DNA from: Pyrrhoderma lamaoense
Lineage: Eukaryota > Basidiomycota > Agaricomycetes > Hymenochaetales > Hymenochaetaceae
DNA length: 64,000 nt
Direction: 5' to 3'
NCBI GenBank assembly: GCA_002794735.1
Contig: NBAZ01000003.1
Coordinates: forward strand, 1,674,001-1,738,000
Part shown: in pieces, positions 33,729-45,216 of the stretch
Layout: each line of letters begins with the position of its first letter
Numbering within the stretch: position 1 is the first letter of the stretch
Notes under the pieces: generated by a model
Databases searched by the model: none
Seen by the model: only the letters and a program-made list of their open reading frames with translations
Told to the model about the DNA's origin: nothing
Made by a program: the position numbers and the translations under genes

Positions 33729-35639
33729 TCAACCAAAACGTGCAAGGCGTCTCCTACGCATTTCTTCTATGTCAACCGTTGCAGGAGGGGGTGGAGGTGT
33801 CGCTGACCGATCGTCTTCCTGCACCTCATTGTCATTCTCTTCAGTTTCAGCCTTCCGGACTTCACTATACGCCTTGTCCGTTAATATGGGGGAGGTAACA
33901 TTAGGTCTAGTATCATCGATGTTCGTAGCTTGTACAGGTTCTGGATGGACGTAACTCTGTGGCATCGTCCGAAGGGACTCGCGCAACGCGGCTTGTAGTT
34001 CAGCGTCTTCATCGTCATACACTCTATGTACTTCTTTGTCTGCGTGTCCTATTTGAGCTACGCTCGGAGTAGCATCTGAGGAGCTACTAGAAGGCTGCGA
34101 TTGAGTAAGGGATGAAGGTGCAGATTCCAGATTACTTGTTCCTTCAATACTGTCGTTTTCTTCTTCAGCTCGCTCATTAGCAGTTGGCCCTTCATGATTT
34201 TCCTGGTCTAGCATACTTGCGGCGATCGCTCGACGAATTTCTTCTTCCTCATCTTCTTGTTCCTGGCGCCTTCGTGGGGGCATCCTACCTGCTATTCCAT
34301 CTTCATAAGTCTCGCGGAAAGCAGCTTCCTGCATACGAGTCATTTGCTCTAGCATAGCTTGTTGACGAGCCATGCTTTCTGCGATCGGATCTGACTGTAA
34401 ACCCGATTGGCTGTTCATGTCTGTATTATCAGTATTAGGTGCTCTTGACCGTGGAGGGGACGGGGCTGGGCGAAGTTCTGGGGCGGGGATAGGCGATCTG
34501 GGGATGTAGCTATTATGTCCCAGGTTATAACCTTCTCCTCCAAGAGATGCAGCAAGAGCAGCCTGAAGCTCAACATCTTCATTGTCCATATCATAATCTG
34601 TTTCATCAGGTATTATAATAGGGTCGTCCTCAGTTCCAGGAAAAGAACCAGGTATAGTATTAGAAGAATGACCGGAAGGGCATCAGGTGCAGTAACGGAC
34701 ATCGCCAATTCATCTGCTTCAGTGCGGGGGAGTGCCAGAGGCTTACTAGAATCTGACTGGACTACTGCGAATACAGAGTAGCCTTCGCAATAATAGTCAG
34801 AATTACTTCATGATAGACTACAATGAGATATGTGTACCTTCCTGCTCCGATTGTTGTAAGAACATACCAAGATATGTTCTGCTGACCCATTTGGGAGCTG
34901 GGAACGAGCTATTGAGGTTGAACCAGAGGCCCTCACCTGGGTCTATAGCTGGGTCCGTCTGAGCTGGACCAAATCGACGTATAGTGAACCAGTGTTGATG
35001 CAGATTCAAGACAAATGCCAGCTGAGTGCTGGTTCGCGAGTTTCAGAGATCGGAGCGAGAGTGTCATCAAGGCACTCACTGAGGGGATTCTTGATATGCA
35101 CGCATTTGCTCACTTCGCCATCTCACAAGACTAGTTTTACCCATATTTAAAACTGTACTATTCAGACAAAATTCTCCAAGTACATACTTTAGACCCCATA
35201 CATCAAGCGCTCGATCCATGACTTGTACTGAAAAGAAGCCTTGGATACGGATCATGTGAGTAAGTATCAAGCATACGAATAGAGTCGAAGTCATACCAGT
35301 ATCATCCATATTCGTACTTGCTGAGTGCTCGTTACCTTCGAGAGCATCTTGCTCCATCGCATCGAACGTTCCTGCTATGGAAGCAAGGTCTGGAGCCGTA
35401 AACTGCATGTAGTCAGTATGAGTGCTCGCATCAACTGTAGTGCATCACAGCCAGAGAATACATACATAGTTCCCCTCTGTTCCAGTGAGTATGTGATTAT
35501 ATATATTAAGGACGAGCTAACAAGCTAAAAAGGAGTACACACGCAATAGAGAATTTAAAGCATGTTGGGCACACAGCATAGAACCTTCTTGCTGTCGTTC
35601 ATGATATATCAAATGGATTAAGGTGTCCATACTTGACAT
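33729..35639 (-). CDS. Ataxin-3-like deubiquitinase (Josephin domain plus three UIMs)
   Basis: Seven exons, roughly 480 residues. N-terminal Josephin cysteine-protease domain: catalytic Cys in GSMLCAQHALNSLLQGNYF, STNMDDTGFFSVQVMDRAL, catalytic His in LNLHQHWFTIRRFG, catalytic Asn in LWFNLNSSFPAP, and VSRTYLGMFLQQ. The C-terminal half carries three ubiquitin-interacting motifs: EDVELQAALAASL, EEEIRRAIAASML and EDAELQAALRESL. It ends EEMRRRRLARFG. Ataxin-3 trims and edits ubiquitin chains with Cdc48/p97 in protein quality control. One base is missing in the CCC run near 34,678, between Josephin domain and UIMs. It is divergent from the Atg27-like gene. Confidence 0.92.
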
Positions 35640-35886
35640 TATCAGGAACAGAAAATGATTTTGATTACACCAGCAGGAATCAAAATTTCCTGCTTATGTC
35701 GATGTTGTAGTCGAAGCAGAAATGAGGACGCGTACGCGAGAGGTTGACGCGCCACAGCCCAAGAGCGTGTCTTTCTCCTAATTTAGAACACAGGGAGCGC
35801 GCAACGTCTCAGCGAACCAGCGACCATCATTTATCGTTTTCCTCAACCTATTCGTTTCTTATTCTATCTCTTGCACGTTTGAGCAA
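35640..35886. promoter_or_regulatory. Compact divergent promoter, ataxin-3-like / Atg27-like
   Basis: Only 247 bases separate the two start codons. The stretch contains a palindromic ACGCGT at 35728-35733, the core of MluI-type cell-cycle boxes in yeasts, in a CpG-rich patch (35,725-35,755). Regulation through it is speculation; the shared location of both promoters follows from the geometry. Confidence 0.5.
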
Positions 35887-37071
35887 ATGCGTGCACTCAA
35901 AGGACCTGCACACCAATTGCGTATATCTTTAGGAGTCTTGATCTCATTGCTCACCCTTCATTTCGCACGGCTGGTTCATGCACAAGTACTTGAAGATATA
36001 CAGATTGAAACTGAGAATGGTGCTGTTCGATTTGACTTACGGTCTCTCAAGGAGACTACTCACTGACTCAAACGCGTGATCTCCCACCAACTGAGATGCT
36101 GGATGAGCTCCGGTTCAATTTATTCGAAGAACTCAAACCTAGGGATGGTATTGCTGCTAGTGACCAGGTATATACATTGAGTATATTGTATTTGCACAAA
36201 TGAGACGTTTGTCTGACGGTCTACACTCAAAAACCGATACTGTTTGATTCTGTTACGCTCGTTGTTAGTGTCCCAGTGGAACGCTGGCTTGTTGGACAAC
36301 GACAAATAAAAAGAAAGGATCTGACGATCGGGTAGTTGCAGTCATACCCATTGCAACTGTTTCGAATGAAAAACCTACATACACGATCCTGTCATGTAGG
36401 CATTTTGGAATTTATACTCTACTAATTTTGATTTGAAGTAGTGATTGCTAACATAACACTTTTAATCTCTCGAACATCAGCCCCTAAAGGATTAAACATT
36501 CTGCTAACCGGGGAAATGTACCCTTCAAAGGACTCTAAAGCACAATCTTTGAGCTTGAGTATCTTGTGTGATACGGCATTTTCAAACCCCACTCTTGTTT
36601 CTCGTGATGATTCTCAAGCAAGCGTACAATGGCATGCTCCCGCTGGATGTTCGTTTAGTTCGGAAGATCCCTCAAAAGGTGGAGACAAGGATGAGAATGA
36701 TGGAAATAGCGCACCTGAAGAGACCAAGAACGTAGGAAGTGGAATAGGCTGGTTTTTTTTAGTGTACGTCACTATAAGTCCTTGTTGAATCACAATTGTG
36801 ACGGTTTTGCAGGCTTCTCTTAGCTCTAGTTGCGTATTTTATCCTCGGCGCGTATTACAATTATAGTACATACGGCGCATCAGGTGTAGATCTAATACCG
36901 TGAGATATCTCCTCTTCTACGTAGTCTTTCTCATTGTTGGTGCTAATATTGAGAATCCTTTTCAGACATAAGGATTTCTGGAGAGAAGTGCCATACATTC
37001 TTCGAGATATAGCCTCTCACTTATGTTCAGCCTTACGGCCTTCTCCTCGTAACGGATATATCGCAGTTTAA
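35887..37071 (+). CDS. ATG27: Atg27-like type I membrane protein
   Basis: Five exons, about 285 residues. Signal peptide (LGVLISLLTLHFARLVHA), lumenal domain with cysteines in the Atg27 pattern (ASDQ-CPSGTLACWTTT, LSILCDTAF, PAGCSFSS), one transmembrane helix (WFFLVLLLALVA) and a conserved cytosolic tail (LGAYYNYSTYGASGVDLIP, KDFWREVPYILRD, NGYIAV). Atg27 cycles between Golgi, endosome and vacuole and helps supply Atg9 membrane for autophagy; the lumenal domain is of the mannose-6-phosphate-receptor homology type. One base is missing near 36,062, before TQTRDLPPTEMLDELRFNL. It shares a 247-base divergent promoter with the ataxin-3-like gene. Confidence 0.85.
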
Positions 37072-37741
37072 TTTCAGCTTTGCTCGTGCATATATTCATA
37101 GACTTACGTGCAATGGTACTTGTTTCTGTTTCTGATGCCTGTTAGGTTCTTGTGGAACTTCTCGCCTCTCTCTAGTGTCATTTCCCCCTTTCTCTACGAT
37201 TCTTACTGTATACTATCTAATTGTTTGCACGGGACAACGCAATTTACTAATTAGATACCAATGAAATTTTGTTGTGATCTTTAATATTGTCGATTTTTTA
37301 GGGTAGATTGACTTCAGCTTCCAACAAAACGCTATACAACATTATGATGATTATCTAGCCAGATGCAGAGCCAAAGTTGTAGTTGTGCTGGATGTTCAAC
37401 TGCCCTCATATATATGAATACATATTATCATTATGAATTGAAAGGTTCATCTTAGTGCAAAACTTCCAACAAACTTTTCATAATGCTCCCACGTGAGCCA
37501 TATCCGAGTTATTAGCACTCGGGTATAGTTTGATATATGGTACTAACGAAGACGCTATACAGTCATCAAGCAAACAAGTCTGTTGCTTAGACTGATTGAG
37601 TGGCTTGCTCTCAGACTTACTTCGTCCTATCGCCTCGTACCTTTCCCATCTTCCAACTCATGAATAGCATCTCATGAATGCTAGTCCTCCCCCTTTCTCA
37701 CTTCAAATGTGCACCTATTTATTTTACTTTCCGCCTTATAG
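37072..37741. other. Intergenic stretch with CT-rich patches
   Basis: 3' flank of the Atg27-like gene, then pyrimidine-rich sequence (37,160-37,200 and 37,610-37,740) that probably belongs to the 5' end of the next gene. No independent gene is supported. Confidence 0.4.
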
Positions 37742-38162
37742 CATCCATCATCCATAGATAACGCAAGCCACTTCGGACTATTTTCGTACCTCTGGGCCAC
37801 CTCAGCACTCGCAACATTGAATGACCATCTTGGTACTGCTGACAATGCAGTCGAAGGTAGAGAAGATCTTGATCTTTACTTACTAGCGGAGAGCTTCTTT
37901 GTGCTGATCATGTTTCGGTTCTATAGCGACGAGAATGGATTGGAGAAATATGGAAGGGTGTGTCGAGCATTGGCCATATATCGAGGTATGCTTACACGTT
38001 GATATGTTTCGTACTTACTACCACCGCCACCACCACCAACAATAACAACGTCATGTATTTTGGCACCTACCACCACATCCAATAGAAGAAAACGGGTTGT
38101 TGATTGTAGTCTGGTCCATATCCAGGCGCTTCCTTTGGCTTTTATTACAGTTAAGCCTGTGA
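37742..38162 (+). CDS. Uncharacterised small protein (start uncertain)
   Basis: A convincing exon from 37742 encodes ASHFGLFSYLWATSALATLN, then REDLDLYLLAESFFVLIMF and YSDENGLEKYGRVCRALAIY. It ends at a good donor near 37985. Splicing to an acceptor at about 38,088 adds a hydrophobic tail (LLIVVWSISRRFLWLLLQL) and a stop. The product looks like a small membrane-associated protein with two hydrophobic segments. The first exon is unresolved: an ATG at about 37,676 would need a one-base correction in a C run and an intron ending at 37741. I do not recognise the family. Confidence 0.45.
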
Positions 38163-38589
38163 TGTTTCTTGCTTTGTTTATGTGTTTATGGATTTAATTG
38201 TACCTATGTTATTTGATGAACTTTTAAAAGTGTTTTAATTTGATATTTTATCAGTAAGTATACATAGGAAGTAGTTGGTTTTCATAGTGTGGTAATGTAG
38301 CTTCTGCACGCATTCGACCCCCTTTTACCTTGAATTTCACCTTCACCACGCAGCTTATTGTTAGGATGCCTCCGTTATGTGTTGGTGTTGACTGATATTT
38401 GTACACCGGGAAAGCTAGGCAAATAAAGCGGTAAATAAAAATAGCATTATGTAAACGGATCAAATAGTGATACTAATTTATATGTAATTTAACCATCTTC
38501 TATTACCCCCCTTTACTCATTGAATGCTTACTCTCCCATCTTGTGTTGCTATCGCACATAAAGTCAGCAATCTTGGTTTCACCGTCTAG
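38163..38589. other. Short intergenic stretch
   Basis: About 430 AT-rich bases between two plus-strand genes. Minus-strand frames here have no supporting motif. Confidence 0.35.
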
Positions 38590-40570
38590 TGGGTCAAGAG
38601 AACAGATCGAAACAACATAACCTATACTCAACTCACAAAGGATTCCGTTAAACTGATTAACCAGAAAAGGGGAAAAGGAAGTTATGAAGGAGAAAAAAAA
38701 GGAGACTGTCTGTTCCGGTCGTCGACTCCGAGGGGTGGTACACATTTGTGAAAGACACGAAAACAAATATCGCTATTATTGCTGCTACTGCCAGTCGGGC
38801 CACTATAGACATAAAAAGTGAGCATATAGAGGGCAACGCGGCTGAGGCAACTTTTGAAGATACTGTCGCTCTGTGGTCTTTATGTAATCTTGAAAAGGAC
38901 GAAGCGCAAAGTACAAGCCCGATGACTACCACTACTCTTACTACACCTACTGCTCCTGTCGCCCCAACTTCTGTTTCTACCGCTTCTGAAATCACTCCAA
39001 TCACGAATCTATGTAATGCGACGCGTACCAAATCGACAAGTTCAAGCTCGACGAGTTGTTCTTACTCCTCTCATTCCCCTCCCTTTCCATTTCCTCTCAA
39101 ACCTCTTCTCAGGGTGACAACGACAGTGACTGCGATTCAAGCACCTCCTCCGTTGATACCACTCACACTGCATCCTCTTCATTCTCGTCTTCGTCGTCTT
39201 CTACCAGTCCACCATCAAGCCCAGTTCGTCTTCGACCGACAACAAAGCGAAATATACATTCTGAGTCATTACAGACACTTGGAGTCGAGCCAAAATCGCT
39301 TAAAGGCCGTGTACTAGCGTGTATGCGCCGCTCTACAGGCCACCCGGCTGTAACCCTTACTATGGAAGATGGTGAAGAGTATCAGATTCTAGTGGATGGA
39401 TATGATCCTAAGAAGCATCGTAATGCAGGGGTTAATGCAGAAGCTAAAGTGGAAAAGGATAGTTTTGGGACTTTTTCCGGAGCTTCCAATGCCACTGCTA
39501 TTGCCATCAGCACTGTCGCTACTTTTATTGCTTCCACTAGTCCTCATACTCCGGTATTGAAGGCGGATACAGTGGATAACGGGGCGTCCACTTCTTCTGT
39601 ACAGATGCAAACACAGACGCGAACTGTAAGCAAAGTTGTACTCGAGATGGACGATACACTCTCTCTTTTCCTTGACCAACCCGGAAGAGTCGCCGTTGGC
39701 GCCGAGATATCGGACTGCGCCTACATACAACTTGCTGATCATGCTCATGATGAAAAAAAGGCAAATGGGAACAACGACATGTCGCGTTGGCATTCAAGTT
39801 CGTCGGTGTCAAACGATGGCATTGTGTATGGGCTATGAGGGTTATTGTGGATGAGGTGACACTGATTCCCGAAGATGCGAAAGATCCCAGGGAAGGGGTA
39901 AAACTCGAGGAAAGAGTGAAGGCGAGGGAATTTGACGATGTCTATCTAGCGGTTCTAGATAGAAATGCAGATAAGGTCGTCCCGAGGTCACCTACTAAAA
40001 ATCAATCACAGACAACTCATTCATATGCTCATTCCGCGAGAGATAATTCGTTCGAACCTGTCAAAGCCTGAGAACGGGAAAAAACGGCATAGTCAGTCAC
40101 CACGTACGCCACGGAAGAATCAGAATACCACCAACAACAATGATGATCGTAGCCTTAACGTGCATATCATGGCAGATCTGAAGACGAGGAATAATGATTA
40201 TAACGTCCTTGGTAGTAGAAAAGTCGTTGTTAACAACACTATTAATGATAAAAGTGGTGGTAACAATGACGGTGACATAACGCGTTATCCCAATACAATT
40301 TCTCCTCGTACACCTGATCCTAGATCTTTCCCTAAAAGATTTCTGCCAATGTCTCCTCCACTCCAATTTCTGGGCTCTTTGAACGCCACACCAAGGAAGG
40401 AAAGGGGACGAGGAAAGAAGTCGCTTCCTTCTTATCTTTTGGGACCTAGTGGGAGTGGTGATGAAACCTTACAGAAACATAAAGTCTCGCTTGGAAAGAT
40501 AGACAACTTTACTGTTGAAACTGCTACTAACGTCAGGAACTTGAGAATTGCTTTGGATTCAATGCTTTAA
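38590..40570 (+). CDS. Uncharacterised Ser-rich protein with conserved central domain
   Basis: Reading through several frame changes gives one protein of about 640 residues. It has an N-terminal block (VDSEGWYTFVKDTKTNIAII, VALWSLCNLEKDEA), a Ser/Thr/Pro-rich linker, a conserved-looking domain (LKGRVLACMRRSTGHPAVTL, EDGEEYQILVDGYDPKKHR, KVVLEMDDTLSLFLDQPGRV, FVGVKRWHCVWAMRVI, EFDDVYLAVLDRN), then a basic, Asn-rich tail with SPRTP-type motifs ending IALDSML. Frame shifts are needed near 39,060, 39,785 and twice between 40,050 and 40,090; all fit single missing bases. The start is uncertain: the N-terminal block can be extended upstream to an acceptor-like CTAG at about 38,590. I recognise no named family; SPRTP motifs suggest phosphorylation. 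Confidence 0.55.
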
Positions 40571-42105
40571 GGGTCGTCGCTCTTACTCTTTTAGTCCGTA
40601 ATTAAGCTCTTGGTTATGGATAATATATTTATATCAATGGTAAGCATGGTGCATCCTTGTAAACGTTTCCTGTAATTCTCTTGGAGAGACGTACAGGTTG
40701 AAGGAACTCTTGATAACTGACAAAAAAAATCTGATTAGATCACTCCTTGCATATAGACAGATCATATTCGCATCACATAACAAATCATGAGTACTTCATC
40801 TTGCGACGCCAAGAGCTCACTCAAACAACACACACACGTCTCCAACATATATATTGTTTTTTTAGCCAACCGCATTGAACGAGACGATACGCATTCTGGA
40901 TTATAGACTATTGTTTTGAAGAAGAAAAAATCTGTAACTTTTATCTATTTATTTGTCTGGCTATGTGAACGTACTCAGCCAATCTTGTTGTCATTGTTTT
41001 CTGTTGAACCTCATCTGCATGCTTTCTTTTTTCCTTTTGACTCTCATCCACCATATTTTCTTTCCAATTTAGCTGCGTCATCTGCCCCCTCAAGAGGCAA
41101 AAATCTATCGTCAAACAAACAAGAAAGCAAGCATCAAATGTATAAATCTATCTGCTCGCAACATGGACTTGTATACTTATATTTATACGCTCCCCCCTCC
41201 TTCCCTTGGGCGCCAGGTCTCACCACCCGTGACATATCTACGTGTGTCACCACCGTCCTTGAATCTTCTGTATATGTACTCGATCTCTCCTAGTTCTTTG
41301 ATGATTGTGTCCACCTGTGTCTCAGAGCATAGGAACAGGACAATTCTTTCCCGTGTTTGTTTTTTCGTCTATTTTCAAATTGCAACATCAGGTTTCGTCT
41401 CTACTGCTCCCACGCCCCACCCACTTTTCTAAACGCAAGTACCTTCAGCAGCTCTCTCTGATTCCTCTTTGATTTGTCCTTTGCATATGCTGTGTTTCCT
41501 CTTCTTTTCTATTGACCTCTCGCTTTCGTGTCTGCGTTTTCCTTCCATCCCTATCCTTTTCACTTCCGTCTTCACATTGTTGTGTGTTTGTTTGTTCGCT
41601 GGATACGACTTGTACTTATAGCAATTTTTGTACGTATTTAATATATATTGTCTTCATCAACACGTATGCGATGTACCCTTGCCTTTTCACTATGGAGGCG
41701 ATTTTGAGGCAATCGTTTCTAAATCGACCCTACTATTTGAGCTGTGCGAAAAGTCGATACTATGAATAGTAAGATTACCACTGTGAGAGCAACCCTCTAG
41801 CGGTAGTAAGAGCATATCATACGTGGTCCACTCAGACTCCACATATAGATATAATTCACATATGGCGGGTATTAAGTAATAAGAGCGCACAAAGGGGAAC
41901 AGAAACAAAAAACAAAACAAAAGACTAGTGCAAGGTATAAGGATAGGATGCGTAGTAATAAGGGAGTTCTGAATTTGAGAACAAACAATGGTCCAAGAAG
42001 ATGAAACAAACGGAAGAAAAGGAGTATTAGCTAAGTGGCAAGTTTTATGGCAATCAATGAGATAGATAAGTCGCACGATAGACTTGAAAGGCATTTCCTA
42101 TATAT
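40571..42105. other. Convergent 3' region with pyrimidine-rich tracts, no gene seen
   Basis: About 1.5 kb between convergent genes. The stretch 40,900-41,670 is CT-rich on the plus strand, which opens Phe/Ser/Leu-rich frames (40916-41293, 41512-41769) that have no motif, ATG context or splice partner. I consider them non-coding. Confidence 0.45.
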
Positions 42106-44393
42106 CTATACACAGATTTTCGCGTCCCCCTCTCGAGTCCATGCCTTTCCTAGTGCAATGAATAAACTTAGTACCATCACTACCGTTCCAAACGTTGCAC
42201 ATAACACTGCAGGTAACTTGGGACGTGCAAATAATGAGATAGATGATGGAAGGAGCTTGACGTAGCAAGACGCAGGAAAGATGAACGCTAGCGCAGTAGC
42301 AGAGACCCCTCCCGTAATCTCGAGCATCACACCGAGATCACATGTGATTATCGCAACTAAAAAAGGAGTGAACCTAATTCGTGAGAGTAAACAAGAAGCA
42401 GTAGACTATCGGACTTACTAAACATAGATGCAAATATGATAGAAGTCGTGAATAGAAGATGGCGCTGAGGATTGAATGCTTCGTGAGGAAAGAAGTACTG
42501 TTCCAAGACTTCTCTACATACGAACAACTCGAGAGGTAGTGTTGTAAACATATTTAAACCAAAACAAAACCGCGCGACATTAATTAGGGTAGCATTCTTT
42601 TAACATAGTGATAAGTTTATCAGTCATAGTTCGAGGGATAACTGAAAGGTGTTGGAATACATACAGAAGGGAAATTATTCAAGATGTTTCCTTGTGTCTT
42701 ATCCGTAAATGTCATAAACGCTGAGATCGCAAGCGTACAACACGCGACCAATGCAATAGCTGTTGAAATATGGGTAACAGTTGCAAATCTGTCTAATGTT
42801 GGCGTCCTCAAGCTCCCATAAATTAGGAGGGAATTGTGATGACAAACGAATGCGAAGCTTATAACACCGATGGCTTGAAATATGCCTGGTCGAATAAATG
42901 AGAATCGCGCATCAGGATTTCCTTTGAGTTCTGGAGGCACATGCGGGCCTTCTATCAGGACGGATGTTACGATGATTAACATTCCGATGAGAGCAAGGCC
43001 TGATGCTCTAGAAAGCTTATGGATGTCACGGTAGAGAGATAATGGGTATGATATACACAAGGTACAAAGGCCGATAACAAATTGTCTGTTTGTCAAAAGC
43101 CATAGAACGGGTAGTGTTTGTAAGGTTGGGAATGCTGAACGAATAACGTGTGGAATGGTGTCCCCTAGCAGAAGAGGTGATGAGTAACTAGTTTAACATC
43201 AGCTTGTCTAAGGGTTCTTTAGGACATACCAATAATTATCCCAAATGCACACATCCCTATGATTATTGTTAGTTTTTCTCTCTTGACTCTACCATTTATC
43301 TTTCCTTACCTCCGAAAGCAAAAGAAAACTGGAAGAAAGAAACCGCTGCCCTCCACTTGATCCAAAACAATGGTTCATGATTTCTATATACGACTCCCGA
43401 CCACTTAGTTTAGCGTTTATGACAATTAATCGGATGGTCCAATCGGTGACAAAACACAGAACCACCAGCAGAATTAAACCCGTGAAGAATCCAGCCTGAC
43501 TGACAGCATAGGGTAGACCTTTACACTAGAGAATTAACTACGAAGAATATATATATCCAGAAGGTTGAGTGAATAGAACATACCAATTATACCTTAGAAT
43601 ATGTGTGGATACAAAGTGTTGATATCATCAGTTATTATTCTTTCTCTTGATGTCAAAGTAGCTGAATATCTCATCTTACCTGCGCCAAGAATCGAATTAG
43701 CCATATTAGCAACTGAATCCAACATATTCCCTCCCTTCGTCCTCCTCTCAGCAAGCTCGTCTAAGTCCATGTAGCCATCTTCTGCTGATCCTACGCCTAT
43801 CCCTCTCACACCACCAGGAGACCACTGATCCATACTTCTCCTGCAGCACTCTGGTCTATCAGCCCAACTAACAGCGGCATATTCTGTTCTCCTCGCCTCA
43901 CACCACCCCGCGTTCGTCTTGAGGGTAAAGAACTCTCACGTAGCTGAGATTGAGCATCATCATCTAGGTCATCTGTATCTAATTCGAATTCTGTTCAGGA
44001 CAAGCCAGGTGGGTGAGTGAAAAAACGAGTGTTAACATGTGAAAAAAGGGGAGATCAGTCCCGAGCCTTTAGTGTTTCCTCAGACTTATAAACATATACA
44101 ACGGGTTCTAAACGCACCTGCTTCTCTACTGGCCATTGTAGATCTCAATGGCGGGCCATAAACTCTTACATTCTCCTGGAATCTAACACTCCGAGTCCCT
44201 CTGACATTTCGAGCCTCTCGTTCGTCATGGTCGTCATCCTCCCGGAGTCTCCTCCTTCACGCTCATCTTCGTCTTCGTCATCTAGATCTGCCGAGAATAG
44301 TACATCTTCGTGACGGGTCTCCTCATTATCTAACCTCTCATAAGTATTTGCGTCTCCAGGTCTTCCAGGCTGTCTACCAGACAAGCTAAACAT
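42106..44393 (-). CDS. Vacuolar-type amino-acid transporter (AVT / SLC38-like)
   Basis: Eight or nine exons, about 600 residues, amino-acid permease family PF01490. The N-terminus is long, acidic and cytosolic. The membrane domain has about 11 helices, starting at MANSILGAGIIGLPYAVSQA and running through WTIRLIVINAKLSGR, GMCAFGIIIGDTIPH, VIGLCTLCISYPLSLYRDI, IGVISFAFVCHHNSLLIY, FCFGLNMFTTLPLELFVCRE and LEITGGVSATALAFIFPA. The FAFVCHHNS motif and the family's AVT2/AVT6-type relatives suggest export of amino acids from the vacuole; exact substrates are unknown. A 9-nt microexon (43584-43592) encodes the GII of GAGIIG. One base is missing at each of three places: about 44,240, 43,835 and 43,350, the first and third in G runs. 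Confidence 0.88.
43584..43592 (-). other. Nine-nucleotide microexon in the amino-acid transporter
   Basis: The codons for the invariant GAGIIGLPY motif are split over three exons. The upstream exon ends GGCGCAG, the downstream exon begins GTCTACCC, and only the nine bases GTATAATTG, flanked by AAG and GTATGT, supply the missing residues in phase. Both flanking introns are GT-AG and of normal size. Confidence 0.8.
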
Positions 44394-45216
44394 GTTAGCA
44401 CTGTGACTTTAGCGCTTCTAGTATCCCTGCTTCTAGTAACGTATCAGCAGTAGTGGCAAAGTCTAATTCCAATGGATTTCTATTTCCAACCCGAAATGCT
44501 TATATGGAAAAGCATATGACAAGCGTGTATCTGAGCTACCTGCCGAGTTTGGTACGGACTCGAAAGCTTTAGGATTTTAGGGGTTGGACCTGCCTGACTC
44601 CAAGGGTGCTTCGTTGTGAAATAGTTAAAGTCAAGTTTTCCACGAAACTTCAGCTATCTGTGCGCGTTGAAACACTAGCGTGGCATCTCAGATGATCGAC
44701 GAGGCGTTCATCGGAACCAACATCTGCTTTGCATCATGAAAAAGCTACGCTGGACTACAACTCAGGTTACGCCGTGTTGTATTCGTTGATGTACAGAAAT
44801 TAGAGTGTGATACATGTATATTTGTATATATTGACATTCGTCTAAAGTATATATGAACTTAATAATATATGCGTATGAACAAAAAATGCGTTGGAAGGTG
44901 GAGCTGCGGGACAGGATTCATCGGAAAAGGGATTAAGTTTAATGAGAACAAACAACATTGTCCAACATGTATATGGAGCAGCCCGTATAGAGTATAGAAT
45001 TCCTAGTCCAGAAAAGAAGGGTTATGAATGCAATCTAGTCTGTGTTGTGTTGGAGGTAGAGGGGTGAACGGAGTGGATAATGCCCAGAGAAAGAGAAAAA
45101 AAAGTAATGCTGGAAAAATATCAGGTTAGCTGTACATACTCAATGCGAAATTATCGCTCAGATAAGATGGTGGCTGGCAAGATCTATCTAGGTTAGATAA
45201 TCTGGGAGAGAATGAA
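44394..45216. other. Intergenic stretch, no gene seen
   Basis: 5' flank of the transporter gene and 3' flank of the topoisomerase gene, both on the minus strand. No frame of interest on either strand. Confidence 0.45.

Noticed and set aside
37676..37741. Defined first exon for the small protein at 37.7-38.2 kb
   Set aside because: Each candidate ATG needs both an unproven intron and a base correction, so only the downstream exons are annotated.
40916..41769. Phe/Ser-rich plus-strand frames
   Set aside because: They arise from a CT-rich tract with no motif or plausible exon structure; the region lies between two convergent genes.
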